Source of the DNA: Streptomyces radiopugnans
GTDB taxonomy: Bacteria > Actinomycetota > Actinomycetes > Streptomycetales > Streptomycetaceae
Reading direction: 5' to 3'
DNA: 64,000 bases
Assembly (NCBI RefSeq): GCF_900110735.1
Contig: NZ_FOET01000012.1
Location: 62,001 to 126,000, forward strand
Of this stretch, positions 39,024 through 48,305 are shown piece after piece. Positions within the stretch are counted from its first letter, which is position 1. Each line of letters starts with the position of its first letter. The position numbers and the translations under genes were made by a program. Below the pieces are notes generated by a model. That model did not search any database and was not told where the DNA came from. It saw only the letters and a list, made by a program, of their open reading frames with translations.

Positions 39024-40379
39024 TCACCGGCGCGCCCTCCGCCCCAGCGCGCGGGCCCGCCGCGCCGCGCGCCGCACGGCCGGGTTGCGGACGACCGGCC
39101 CCAGCCCGGTGGGGAGCCCGCCGGGCAGGGCGAGGGAGGCCAGCAGCCGGCGCGGGAACCAGCGCCGCACGCGCTCCTCGGGGTGGGCGGCCAGGAAACG
39201 CTCGGTCTCACCGCGCAGCCCGGGGTTGACCCGCGGCTGCGCGCAGAACGCCACCGCCCGCACCAGCCCGGCCAGTTCGGCCGTGTCGGCCGGTTCCGGC
39301 CCGCCGGGCGCGCCGCCTCCGCCGGCCCCGTCCGGCAGCAGCGCGTCCGCGATCACCGCCGCGACCGGCCCGCCCCCCTCGTACGCGGCCGCGCCGGCGG
39401 GCGGGGCGGCCGTACCGCCGTGGGAGGCGGGCAGGCCGTGGAGCGTGCTCGCGGCCAGCAGCGCCCCGAAGGAGCGTCCGGTGACCAGCGCCGGGCGCAG
39501 CCGCTCGTACAGCGCCTCCACCGGCTGCGCGCCCTGCGGCTCGTACAGCTCCAGGCCCAGCTCCGCCGCCCGCCGCGCGATCCCCCGCACCCGGTGCGCG
39601 GGGGCGGCGGGGTGGGGCGCGAGGACCACCGCGCGGTGGCCCGCCTCCCGCAGACCGCCCAGCAGCCGCCCGTACACCCGCTCCTCCTCGCCCGGAGGGA
39701 GTGCGCCGGGAGCGTGCGGGTCCTGTCCGAGCAGCACCGCCGCCCCCTCCGGTGCGCCCGGGTCCGGCAGTTCCCGCGCCGCCCGGGCGGCGACGGCCCG
39801 CAGCGCCCGGCCGGGCACCTCCTCGGCCGGGACGCCGAACTCCGCCAGCAGCAGCGGCCGCAGCCCGGGCACCAGGCCGGGGTGGAGCAGCCGCCGCACC
39901 CGGGTGCCCACCAGCGGGTCCAGCCGGCCGGGGGTGGGCCCGTAGGCCGACAGCCCGGTGGCGTACACATCCAGCGGGGCGTCGGGGAAGATCCGGGCCA
40001 GCGCCTGCCCCGGGCCGGCCTCGACGCCCTCCACCACCAGCTCGACCGCCGCGTCGCCCAGCCCCCACAGGGAGCGCAACTGCCTCTCCCACAGAGGCGC
40101 GTCGTCGGGGCGCGGCGTCCAGGCGCCGGGGTGGAGCGGGGCGACGGCGGCGTTCCAGGACAGCACCCGGCCGAAGCGGTCGCGCAGCGGCCGGAAGCCG
40201 GGCAGGGCGTCCGGGGCGGGGACGGTCTCGGGGACGGGGGCGGTGTTCGCGACCAGCAGCAGCCGCTCGCGGGCCGTCCCCAGCAGGCCCGCGTCCGCCG
40301 CGGCGGCCAGCAGCGCCGCGCCGTGCGGGGTGGAGGCCACCAGCAGCCGTACGGGGGAGGCGTTTCGCGGCGCGGTCAT
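39024..40379 (-). CDS. Polysialyltransferase-like glycosyltransferase (nonulosonate polymer)
   Basis: The 451-residue protein starts VRLLVASTPHGAALLAAAADAGLL and contains VLSWNAAVAPLHPGAWTPRP, VVLAPHPAAPAHRVRG with a His-Pro motif, and a C-terminal basic helix. I place it with the alpha-2,8-polysialyltransferase-like family found beside neuA/neuB in Streptomyces. The His-Pro motif fits bacterial polysialyltransferases. Its ATG overlaps the GT2 stop by 4 bases. It should polymerise or extend a nonulosonic acid chain at the cytoplasmic face; the identity of the sugar is inferred. Confidence 0.7.
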   Translation of the reverse strand: MTAPRNASPVRLLVASTPHGAALLAAAADAGLLGTARERLLLVANTAPVPETVPAPDALPGFRPLRDRFGRVLSWNAAVAPLHPGAWTPRPDDAPLWERQLRSLWGLGDAAVELVVEGVEAGPGQALARIFPDAPLDVYATGLSAYGPTPGRLDPLVGTRVRRLLHPGLVPGLRPLLLAEFGVPAEEVPGRALRAVAARAARELPDPGAPEGAAVLLGQDPHAPGALPPGEEERVYGRLLGGLREAGHRAVVLAPHPAAPAHRVRGIARRAAELGLELYEPQGAQPVEALYERLRPALVTGRSFGALLAASTLHGLPASHGGTAAPPAGAAAYEGGGPVAAVIADALLPDGAGGGGAPGGPEPADTAELAGLVRAVAFCAQPRVNPGLRGETERFLAAHPEERVRRWFPRRLLASLALPGGLPTGLGPVVRNPAVRRAARRARALGRRARR

Positions 40380-41368
40380 CGGGCGGCCTCCGTCGGGGAC
40401 GCGGCGGGGCGGCGGCGCAGCCGGCGCAGCCGCGCGGCGCGCTCGGCGTCCATGGAGTCCAGCGCCTGCGAGACCAGGTCGCCGGGCATCCGGCGCAGGG
40501 CCGCCGCGCAGCGGGCGCGCAGGGTGCGGCGCAGCCGCGGCTCGAAGCGGTCGCCGGTCAGATGGTGGTGGATGACCGCGCAGTAGGTGCGCACGGCCTT
40601 CGGCAGCAGCGCGGCGGCGTCCCGGTCCCTGGAGGTCTCCTCCACCAGCAGGTCGTAGGCGCGGAGGAAGTCGAGCTGCCGCTCGTCGCCGGTCCGGGTG
40701 AGCGAGGTGGCCACCCCGCGCCGGTAGAAGACGCCCGTCAGGCCGACCACGGCGAAGGACGCCGCCTCGCGGTGCAGCCGCCAGATCCAGGGCCGGTCCT
40801 CGGCGGTGTGCAGGCCGTCGTCGAAGCGCAGCAGGCCGCGGTCCAGCAGCCGCCGGTGGTAGACGCCCGCCCAGGCGTAGGCGTAGTCGACGGCGGTGGT
40901 GCGGTGCGCGGGGAGGATGGCGTCGCGCGGGTCCAGCACGGTGCCGCGGCGGCCCTCGGGGGCCCGGGCCAGGGTGCGTCTGCGGCCGGTGCTGCGCACA
41001 TGGTCGGTGCGCAGGAAGTCGCAGCCCAGCGACTCGGCGGCGGCGAGCAGTTCGCGGTAGTGGCCGGGGGCCGTCCAGTCGTCGCCGTCGAGGAAGGCGA
41101 CGTACCGTCCGCGCGCCGCGTCCAGGCCGGTGTTGCGGGCGCGGGCCACGCCGCCCTGCCGCCGGTGGCGTACGACGACCGCGCCGGGGATTTCCTTTTC
41201 CGCGCGTTCCAGGAGTTCCGAGGTGCCGTCGGTCGAGAAGTCGTCGACCAGAATGAATTCGATGTCCCCCTTTCCGAAGTCCGCCGAGTTGGCGCGCAGA
41301 CTCCGGAGCGTATCGGGGGCGTACGGCCGAACATTGCGGAACGGCACGATGACGGAGAGCTTGACCAC
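40376..41368 (-). CDS. Family 2 glycosyltransferase
   Basis: The 330-residue protein has a GT-A fold: SVIVPFRN, VDDFSTDGT, ARNTGLDAARGRYVAFLDGDDW (the DxD-like metal site) and a later AEDRPWIWRLHREA segment that is typical of wall polymer GT2 enzymes. It has no membrane helix. It is the first gene of the minus arm and coupled to the polysialyltransferase-like gene, so it probably makes a primer or adds a second sugar. Donor and acceptor unknown. Confidence 0.9.
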   Translation of the reverse strand: MVKLSVIVPFRNVRPYAPDTLRSLRANSADFGKGDIEFILVDDFSTDGTSELLERAEKEIPGAVVVRHRRQGGVARARNTGLDAARGRYVAFLDGDDWTAPGHYRELLAAAESLGCDFLRTDHVRSTGRRRTLARAPEGRRGTVLDPRDAILPAHRTTAVDYAYAWAGVYHRRLLDRGLLRFDDGLHTAEDRPWIWRLHREAASFAVVGLTGVFYRRGVATSLTRTGDERQLDFLRAYDLLVEETSRDRDAAALLPKAVRTYCAVIHHHLTGDRFEPRLRRTLRARCAAALRRMPGDLVSQALDSMDAERAARLRRLRRRPAASPTEAAR

Positions 41369-41555
41369 TCCGGAGAGGTTAGGGGCCCGATCGCCATCGG
41401 TGCTGTCCAGGGGCGTACGGGCGGGTGAAATCGCGGTGGCGGAACGGTGAACCCCGCTTTCCGGAAGGCCGGTTGGCCTTCCGTCGGTGTGCTGTTAACC
41501 GTCTGTTGTGTTTGCGTTGGGCCGAGAATCGGAATGTCTTTCTAGCGTCATCGAC

Positions 41556-42902
41556 GTGCCATCACGTACCGCTTCGGATTCCCCGGACAGCGTCTCGGGC
41601 AACGCAACGCGTATCGCCGTGCTCGCCGATTCCGACACCCGCTGGAAATGGGGTGCGCTCACCGCGCACCGCATCGCCCCCGGCGCGCGCATCGACGGAC
41701 TGCTGCTGCGCGGCCGGGCCACCCCGACCGCCCGCCAGCTCGACGAGGTGGGCGTGCGCGCCGCCTCGCTGCGCGAGGTGACGGCCGCGGAGTTCCTGCG
41801 GGAGGCCGACCGCGACGCGTACGACGTGGTGGTGCTCTCCTGCGTCGGCGGCACCGTCCAGGCGATGCTGCACGGCCTGTCCCACAGCCTGGGCGGGAGC
41901 GGGCGCCGCCCGGTCACCGTCACCGGCTACGTCGGCGTCGTCTACGAGAAGCTCGCCGACGGGCTGCTGCTGCGGCACGGCGCGGACGTCGTCCTGGCCA
42001 ACTCCGCCCACGACGCGGAGCGTTTCCGCGCGGTCTACGAGGGGGTCGGCGCCGACGCCGGCGGCGTCGTGGAGTGCGCGCTGCCCTTCCTCGGCGGCGA
42101 GCCGTACCGGGAGTCGGACGAGCGGCCGTACACGGTCGTCTTCGCCGTCCAGCCGTCCGTCCCCGCCTCCCGCGCCGACCGCGAGTACCTGCTGCGCCGC
42201 GCCGCCGGGCACGCCCGCCGCCACCCGGACCGCGAGGTGCTGGTCAAGCTGCGCAGCAGGCCGGGCGAGCACACCACGCACATCGAGGAGCAGCCCTACC
42301 AGAAGCTCGCGGCGCGGATCCCCGGCGGACTGCCGGACAACTGCCGCCTGGTCTACGGCCACATGGGCGAGGTGCTGGACCGCACCGACCTGCTGGTCAC
42401 CGTCAGCTCCACCGCCGCCCTGGAGTCGCTGCACCGGGGCATCCCCACCGCCGTCCTCACCGACCTCGGCGTCCGCGAGGCGCTGGGCAACCACCACTTC
42501 GTGGGCTCCGGCTGCCTGGCCTCCTGGGACCAGCTCGACTCCGGGCTGCTGCCGAAGGCCGACCCGGCGTGGACGGCCCGGCAGGGCGTCGCCGCCGACG
42601 GCCTCTACGAGGCGGCCTTCGACGCCGCCCGCGAACGCGTCGCGGACCTCCTCGCCCGCCCCGCCCTGCCGCCGATCACCCCCTACTACACGCTCGCCAC
42701 CGCCCCCGGCTACCTCCCCGGCATCCTCGCCCGCCACGGGCTCGACCCCTCGGGCGCGCCCCGGGCGGGAGGGGAGACCGGCCGTCCGGCCTCCGGGCTG
42801 CGCCGGGCCGTCCGGGCGGCCGTGCGGGACGCGGCGCGCGGGGCGTACCGCCACGGCGTCCAGCGCGTGGCGCCGGTCATCCGCCGGATGGGGGAGCTGT
42901 GA
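41556..42902 (+). CDS. DUF6716-type putative glycosyltransferase
   Basis: The 448-residue product opens ATRIAVLADSDTRWKWGALTA and shows a GT-B-like layout: VTVTGYVGVVYEKLADGLLLRHGADVVLANS-type N-lobe and a C-lobe with LLVTVSSTAALESLHRGIPTAVLTD. GTG 41556 lies 7 bases after a -10-like TAGCGT (41543-41548) and has no RBS, so the mRNA may be leaderless. Its stop overlaps the neuA-HAD start (GTGA). It belongs to the plus arm of the nonulosonate cluster; sugar specificity is not readable. Confidence 0.75.
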   Translation: MPSRTASDSPDSVSGNATRIAVLADSDTRWKWGALTAHRIAPGARIDGLLLRGRATPTARQLDEVGVRAASLREVTAAEFLREADRDAYDVVVLSCVGGTVQAMLHGLSHSLGGSGRRPVTVTGYVGVVYEKLADGLLLRHGADVVLANSAHDAERFRAVYEGVGADAGGVVECALPFLGGEPYRESDERPYTVVFAVQPSVPASRADREYLLRRAAGHARRHPDREVLVKLRSRPGEHTTHIEEQPYQKLAARIPGGLPDNCRLVYGHMGEVLDRTDLLVTVSSTAALESLHRGIPTAVLTDLGVREALGNHHFVGSGCLASWDQLDSGLLPKADPAWTARQGVAADGLYEAAFDAARERVADLLARPALPPITPYYTLATAPGYLPGILARHGLDPSGAPRAGGETGRPASGLRRAVRAAVRDAARGAYRHGVQRVAPVIRRMGEL

Positions 42903-44170
42903 GCGCGCCCGACACCCCCCGAACCCCAGACCGGCAAGGAGCCGCCCCCGTGTCCCCCGCAACCCCCGCCGCGCCCGGCACCCCCGTCGTCCTCGCCGTG
43001 ATCCCCGCCCGCGGCGGATCCAAGGGCGTGCCCGCGAAGAACCTCGCCACCGTCGGGGGAGTGCCGCTGGTCGTCCGCGCGGTACGGGAGTGCCTGGCCG
43101 CGCGGGGCGTGACGCACACGGTCGTCTCCACCGACGACGAGGCCATCGCCGAGGCCGCCCGCGGCGCGGGCGCCGAGGTCGTGCGGCGGCCCGCCGGCAT
43201 AGCGGGCGACACCGCCACCAGCGAGGCCGCCGTCCTGCACGCCATGGACGTCCACGCCCAGCGGCACGGACGGGAGGCCGAGGTGGTGCTGCTGGTGCAG
43301 TGCACCAGCCCCTTCCTGACCCGCGAGGACGTCGAGGGCGTGGCCGCCGCGGTGGCCGGCGGCGCCGACAGCGCGCTGACCGTCGCCCCCTTCCACGGCT
43401 TCGTCTGGCGTGACGGCGCTGACGGCACGGACGGCGGGCACGGCGTCAACCACGACAAGGCGTACCGCCCGCGCCGCCAGGACCGGCCGCAGGACCTGCT
43501 GGAGACCGGCGCCGCGTACGCGATGCGCGCCGGCGGCTTCCGCGAGGCCGGGCACCGCTTCTTCGGCCGCACCGAACTGGTGCGGACCGACCCGGCGCGC
43601 GTGCTGGAGGTCGACGACCCGCACGACCTCGCCCGCGCCCGCGCACTCGCACCGCTGCTCGACGGCGGGACGGACGGGCGCCCCGGCGCGCTTCCGGCCC
43701 GCGACGACGTCGACGCGGTCGTACTCGACTTCGACGGCACCCAGACCGACGACCGGGTGTACGTCGACTCCGACGGACGGGAGACGGTCGCGGTCCACCG
43801 CGGCGACGGGCTCGGCATCGCCGCCCTGCGCCGCGCCGGACTGCCGCTGCTGATCCTGTCCACGGAGGAGAACCCGGTGGTCGCCGCACGGGCCCGCAAG
43901 CTGCGGATCCCCGTGCTCCACGGCGTCGACCGGAAGGACCTCGCCCTCAAGCAGTGGTGCGAGGAGCAGGGCATCGCGCCGGAGCGCGTGCTCTACGTCG
44001 GAAACGACGTCAACGACCTGCCGTGCTTCGGCCTGGTCGGCTGGCCCGTCGCCGTGGCCAGCGCCCACGACGTCGTACGCGGCGCAGCCCGCGCGGTCAC
44101 CTCCACTCCCGGAGGGGCCGGTGCGATCCGCGAGATCGCCTCGTGGATCCTCGGAAAGGAACTGTCTTGA
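42899..44170 (+). CDS. CMP-nonulosonate (acylneuraminate) cytidylyltransferase fused to a HAD phosphatase
   Basis: The 423-residue protein has a NeuA domain (about 28-250) with IPARGGSKGVPAKNL, TVVSTDDEAIAEAA, LVQCTSPFLTREDVEGV, and a KdsC/YrbI-like HAD domain (about 262-423) with DFDGTQTDD, ILSTEENPVVAARA and YVGNDVNDL. The first should activate a nonulosonic acid as its CMP sugar; the second should remove the phosphate from a 9-phosphate precursor. The order is the reverse of the pathway. GTG 42899 overlaps the previous stop. Kdn or Neu5Ac cannot be told apart here. Confidence 0.9.
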   Translation: MSAPDTPRTPDRQGAAPVSPATPAAPGTPVVLAVIPARGGSKGVPAKNLATVGGVPLVVRAVRECLAARGVTHTVVSTDDEAIAEAARGAGAEVVRRPAGIAGDTATSEAAVLHAMDVHAQRHGREAEVVLLVQCTSPFLTREDVEGVAAAVAGGADSALTVAPFHGFVWRDGADGTDGGHGVNHDKAYRPRRQDRPQDLLETGAAYAMRAGGFREAGHRFFGRTELVRTDPARVLEVDDPHDLARARALAPLLDGGTDGRPGALPARDDVDAVVLDFDGTQTDDRVYVDSDGRETVAVHRGDGLGIAALRRAGLPLLILSTEENPVVAARARKLRIPVLHGVDRKDLALKQWCEEQGIAPERVLYVGNDVNDLPCFGLVGWPVAVASAHDVVRGAARAVTSTPGGAGAIREIASWILGKELS

Positions 44171-45108
44171 GCATGACCAGCCCCCGCCTCCGTACCCTCG
44201 GCGCCAAGACCGTGGGCCCGGGCCACCCGGTCTACGTCACCGGCGAGATCGGCATCAACCACAACGGCGACCTGGAGAACGCGTTCGCGCTCATCGACGC
44301 CGCCGCCGACGCCGGCTGCGACGCCGTGAAGTTCCAGAAGCGCACCCCGGAGGTCTGCACCCCGCGCGACCAGTGGGACATCGAGCGCGACACCCCCTGG
44401 GGCCGGATGACCTACATCGACTACCGCCACCGCGTCGAGTTCGACGAGGAGGGCTACCGGGCCATCGACGCCTACTGCAAGAAGAAGGGCATCGACTGGT
44501 TCGCCTCCCCGTGGGACGTGGAGTCCGTCGCCTTCCTGGAGAAGTTCGACGTGCCCTGCTACAAGGTCGCCTCCGCCTCCCTGACCGACGACGAGCTGCT
44601 GCGCGCCATGCGCGCCACCGGCCGCACCGTCATCCTCTCCACCGGCATGTCCACGCCGAAGCAGATCCGGCACGCGGTGGAGGTGCTGGGCAGCGAGAAC
44701 ATCGTGCTGTGCCACGCCACCAGCACCTACCCGGCCAAGGCCGAGGAGCTCAACCTGCGGATGATCCACACCCTGCAGGCCGAGTACCCCAACGTCCCGA
44801 TCGGCTACTCCGGCCACGAGACGGGCCTGCAGACCACGCTGGCCGCCGTCGCGCTGGGCGCCGCCTTCGTCGAGCGCCACATCACCCTGGACCGCGCGAT
44901 GTGGGGCTCGGACCAGGCCGCCTCCGTCGAGCCGCAGGGCCTGCAGCGCCTGGTGCGCGACATCCGCACCATCGAGGAGTCCCTCGGCGACGGTGTGAAG
45001 CGGGTCTACGACAGCGAGATCGGGCCGATGAGGAAGCTGCGCCGGGTCAAGGGCGTCGTGGCCGAGGCCGAGGAGGCCGCCGCCGGCCGCGAGCCGGCAG
45101 CGGTCTGA
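44167..45108 (+). CDS. N-acetylneuraminate/nonulosonate synthase (NeuB-like) without SAF domain
   Basis: The product has 313 residues from TTG 44167 (GGAAAGGA 6 bases ahead, TTGA overlap); ATG 44173 is the alternative. The TIM-barrel has YVTGEIGINHNGDLENA, DAVKFQKRTP, YKVASASLTDDELLRAM, STGMSTPKQI, and YSGHETG, the pattern of PEP-condensing sialic acid synthases. The usual C-terminal antifreeze-like (SAF) domain of about 60 residues is missing; the protein ends in a basic helix and an Ala/Glu tail. It condenses PEP with a hexose or its phosphate to form the nine-carbon acid. Confidence 0.9.
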   Translation: MSMTSPRLRTLGAKTVGPGHPVYVTGEIGINHNGDLENAFALIDAAADAGCDAVKFQKRTPEVCTPRDQWDIERDTPWGRMTYIDYRHRVEFDEEGYRAIDAYCKKKGIDWFASPWDVESVAFLEKFDVPCYKVASASLTDDELLRAMRATGRTVILSTGMSTPKQIRHAVEVLGSENIVLCHATSTYPAKAEELNLRMIHTLQAEYPNVPIGYSGHETGLQTTLAAVALGAAFVERHITLDRAMWGSDQAASVEPQGLQRLVRDIRTIEESLGDGVKRVYDSEIGPMRKLRRVKGVVAEAEEAAAGREPAAV

Positions 45109-45138
45109 CGGGAACGACGGGCTGACGGGGCGATCACG

Positions 45139-46383
45139 GTGAGCGCAGGCGCAGTCCCCGGCGGGACCCCGGGAGGGGTCCCGCCGCAGCCGGCCCGGAG
45201 GACGGGCGCGGCCGAGGCGCGTCGGGGGGCGCGCCCCGGCCGCTTCCCCCGGGGCCCCGAAGACCCCGGCCGCTCAGGGCGCACCGGGCGACGTTCGGGC
45301 ACCCTCGCCTTCGTCGAGAGCCCGGTGCAGCTCCTCAACGTCCTGGAGTGGGCCCACACCGCGTACCGGGGGGACCGCCCGGAGGGTGCGGGGGAGGGGA
45401 GCGGCGACCTCACCGTCGTCGTCCTGCCGCCGCGGGAGGCGATGACGCGCGGCCAGCTGCGGCGGATGGCCGAGCTGGCGCGCGACGAGGGGATCGCGGT
45501 CCGCTGGGAGGAGGCGCGCGGCGGCGCGGGCGCGCCGCTGAGGACGGTCGCCTCCCTGCTGGGCCCGCTGCGCCGCGCCGAGCGGATCGTGGTGGGCGAC
45601 CCGTTCTCGCGGTACGTGCAGCTGCTGCTCTCCCTCGCCCGCACCGAGGGAGCCGCACCGGACGTACCGGGGGGTGTGGTGGTGGTCGACGACGGGACGG
45701 CCACCATGGAGTTCGTCACCCAGCTCGCCCGCGGCGAGCGCCTGGTGCGCTGGCACCGCAAGGGGGCGGGGGGAGCGCGCGCCGCGCTCTTCGCGCCCGT
45801 CTCCGCCTCCGCCCGCCGACGGATGACGCCGTCGGCACACCGGCGGGTCGAGGTGTTCAGCTCGATGCCGGTCGAGGCGCCCGAGCACGTGCCGGTCGTC
45901 CGCAACGACTTCGCCTGGACCCGCGCCCGCTTCGGCCCGCCCGCGCTCACCGGCGGCACCGATCTGGTGGGCACCTCGCTGGTCGAGACCGGTGTGGTGG
46001 ACCCCGAGCGCTATCTGGAGGCCGTCGCCTCCCTGGCCCGGGCCCACGGCGCCACCCGCTACTTCGCCCACCGCCGCGAGAGCGCGCGGAAGCTGCACCG
46101 GATAGCCGCCGGGACGGGGCTGGAGATCGTACGGCCGGACCTCCCCCTGGAGCTGGTCGCCCGCCGCGGCCCCATCGGCCGCACCATCCTGAGCTTCCCC
46201 TCCACCGTCGTCCACACCCTCCCGCTGGCCCTGGCCGGCACCGGGGTGACGGTGGCGGTCTGCGACGTGGACCCGGCCTGGCTGACGGAGGGCGCCTCGC
46301 CGCGCGCCCGGGGGTTCCTCTCCGGCGTCACCGGCACCGCACGGGGGGTACGGCGGCTGCCGTCGGCCCCACCCGCCTCGTGA
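45139..46383 (+). CDS. GT52/sialyltransferase-like protein
   Basis: The 414-residue protein has a disordered Gly/Pro/Arg-rich N-terminus of about 53 residues. The conserved core then begins TLAFVESPVQLLNVLEWAH, a pattern like lipooligosaccharide sialyltransferases (GT52), with VVGDPFSRYVQLLLSLA and VVVVDDGTATM later. These mark a GT-B enzyme using a CMP sugar. GTG 45139 has only a weak RBS; the true start could be nearer 45290. It lies 30 bases after neuB and closes the plus arm. It may prime or branch the polymer. Confidence 0.7.
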   Translation: MSAGAVPGGTPGGVPPQPARRTGAAEARRGARPGRFPRGPEDPGRSGRTGRRSGTLAFVESPVQLLNVLEWAHTAYRGDRPEGAGEGSGDLTVVVLPPREAMTRGQLRRMAELARDEGIAVRWEEARGGAGAPLRTVASLLGPLRRAERIVVGDPFSRYVQLLLSLARTEGAAPDVPGGVVVVDDGTATMEFVTQLARGERLVRWHRKGAGGARAALFAPVSASARRRMTPSAHRRVEVFSSMPVEAPEHVPVVRNDFAWTRARFGPPALTGGTDLVGTSLVETGVVDPERYLEAVASLARAHGATRYFAHRRESARKLHRIAAGTGLEIVRPDLPLELVARRGPIGRTILSFPSTVVHTLPLALAGTGVTVAVCDVDPAWLTEGASPRARGFLSGVTGTARGVRRLPSAPPAS

Positions 46384-46552
46384 TCGCGCTCCGTCCCACA
46401 TACCGGAACGGGCCGGGCCGGACGGAATCCGAGGTCATACCCATCCGCACCAGGCCGTATGCGACCCCCGATCCGTTTTTTCTCCCCTACGGAGGGTGAA
46501 CTTTCACCGTTCTCTCTGCACACGGCTGTCACCTGGGCTTACCCTCGACAGG

Positions 46553-47800
46553 GTGAGCCAGTTGTTGTCGCCAGAGTCCAGTATCCGGACCACCGGTGAG
46601 ACGCCGCTGCCCGGCGCCGTGCCGGAGGCCCTCCGTGCCGAGCTCATCGCCTTCCGCCGGGACCTGCACATGCACCCCGAGCTGGGCCACCAGGAGTTCC
46701 GGACCACCGCCGCCCTGAAGGAGCGGCTGGAGAAGGCCGGGCTCACCCCCCGGGTACTCCCCGGCGGCACCGGGCTGATCTGCGACATCCACCCCGGCGG
46801 GGCGGACGCCAAGCGCGGCGTGCGCCCGATGCTGGCGCTGCGCGCCGACATCGACGCGCTCCCCATCCCCGACACCAAGACCGTCCCGTACCGCTCGACG
46901 GTCCCGGACCGGGCGCACGCCTGCGGCCACGACGTGCACACCACCGCGGTGCTCGGCGCCGGCCTCGTCCTGGCCGACCTGGCGCGCCGCGGCGGGCTGC
47001 CGCACTCGGTGCGGCTGCTGTTCCAGCCCGCCGAGGAGGTGCTGCCGGGCGGCGCGACCGACGCCATCGAGGCCGGGGTGCTGGAGGGCGTCGGCCGGAT
47101 CGTCGCCGTCCACTGCGACCCCAAGGTCGAGGCCGGGCGCATCGGCCTGCGCGCGGGCCCCATCACCTCCGCCTGCGACCGGCTGGAACTCTCCCTCGAC
47201 GGCCCCGGCGGCCACACCGCGCGCCCGCACCTGACCACCGACCTGGTCACGGCGGCGGCCAAGATCGTCACCGAGGTCCCGGCGGTGCTCTCCCGCCGTG
47301 TGGACACCCGCGCCGGGCTCGCCCTGACCTGGGGGCGGCTGGAGGCGGGGCACGCCCCCAACGTCATCCCGCAGCACGCCGAGCTGTCCGGCACCATCCG
47401 CTGCCTGGACCTGCCCGCCTGGCGGATCGCACCCGACCTGGTGCACGCGGCGATCGACGAGGTCGCGACGCTGCACCGCGCCAAGTTCGAACTCAACTAC
47501 ATCCGCGGCGTCCCCCCGGTGGTCAACGAGCGGACCACCGCCGAGCTGCTGCGCGACGCCATGGTCGCCCGGCGCGGCCACGGCTCGGTCGAGGACACCG
47601 AACAGAGCCTGGGCGGCGAGGACTTCTCCTGGTACCTGGAGCACGTGCCCGGCGCGATGGCCCGGCTGGGAGTGCGCCCCCCGGGCGACCGCGCGCCGCG
47701 CGACCTGCACCAGGGCGACTTCGACGTCGACGAGAGCGCGATCGCCGCGGGCGTGGAGCTGTTCACGGCCGCCGCCCTGCTCGACGCCGAACGCGAGTAG
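46553..47800 (+). CDS. M20-family amidohydrolase/peptidase
   Basis: The 415-residue protein has LIAFRRDLHMHPELGHQEF, LRADIDALPI, HACGHDVHTTAVLG (metal ligands), LFQPAEEVLPGGA and the C-terminal GGEDFSWYLEHVPG. This is the set of IAA-amino acid hydrolase/aminoacylase-type M20 enzymes, which cleave N-acyl amino acids using two divalent metals. GTG 46553 sits 7 bases after TACCCT (46540-46545) and has no RBS, so a leaderless mRNA is likely. It precedes the nucleoside transporter but a 500-base gap separates them. Confidence 0.88.
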   Translation: MSQLLSPESSIRTTGETPLPGAVPEALRAELIAFRRDLHMHPELGHQEFRTTAALKERLEKAGLTPRVLPGGTGLICDIHPGGADAKRGVRPMLALRADIDALPIPDTKTVPYRSTVPDRAHACGHDVHTTAVLGAGLVLADLARRGGLPHSVRLLFQPAEEVLPGGATDAIEAGVLEGVGRIVAVHCDPKVEAGRIGLRAGPITSACDRLELSLDGPGGHTARPHLTTDLVTAAAKIVTEVPAVLSRRVDTRAGLALTWGRLEAGHAPNVIPQHAELSGTIRCLDLPAWRIAPDLVHAAIDEVATLHRAKFELNYIRGVPPVVNERTTAELLRDAMVARRGHGSVEDTEQSLGGEDFSWYLEHVPGAMARLGVRPPGDRAPRDLHQGDFDVDESAIAAGVELFTAAALLDAERE

Positions 47801-48305
47801 GGCGCGGCGCCCGGGGCCGTACGTCCGGGGCGGGACGGCGGAGGCGGGACTGGACGGCCAAGGGCCGCCGCCCTGCGGGCGGTTGCCCGGCCCCGGCCGG
47901 GAGGGAGCCGGTGCGCAGCCGGCACGTGACCAGTCTCACGCCGCTGCCCGGCCGCCGGACGGTGGGGTGTCCGGCCCCGGCCCCCGCTCCTCCCGCGCGG
48001 TGCCCGGATCCGCGGCGTCCTGCCCTCCGGCCCCCGCGGCGGCAGGGAAAGCGCAGGTGGGGTGGGGGCCGGACGGAAAGCCGAGGCCCGGCGCCGCCAC
48101 CGGCGGACCGGGACGGCGCACCCCGCCCGCGGTGCCCGGCACCCCGGAGGAGGCCCCCGCGTCACCCTCCACAAGGGTGCGGGCACCAGCTGTTAACACC
48201 GAACTGATAACGGCTCCGCAAGAGCCCTTTTCCTGGCATCTACGCGCGTTACGATGCGGCGGAAGCCAGCGCCAACGGAGGCGCTTCGAGCGAAGGGAAG
48301 TCCTC
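47801..48305. other. Intergenic region upstream of the Bmp-family lipoprotein gene
   Basis: 505 bases. The first 370 are GC-rich and show no gene. An AT-richer segment (GTTAAC...GATAAC, near 48191-48210) leads into the promoter, where a partial CTACGCGCGT palindrome (48240-48251) abuts a -10-like TACGAT (48250-48255). The leader to the TTG start is about 45 bases. Confidence 0.5.
48240..48251. promoter_or_regulatory. Operator-like palindrome, imperfect copy (CTACGCGCGTTA)
   Basis: It matches CTACGCGCGTAG at 10 of 12 positions and overlaps the -10-like TACGAT. Binding here should block transcription of the binding-protein gene. Confidence 0.55.

Noticed and set aside
38786-39229. Several Arg/Gly-rich open frames on both strands
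   Set aside because: No RBS, no coupling, and repeat-driven composition; the region is intergenic.
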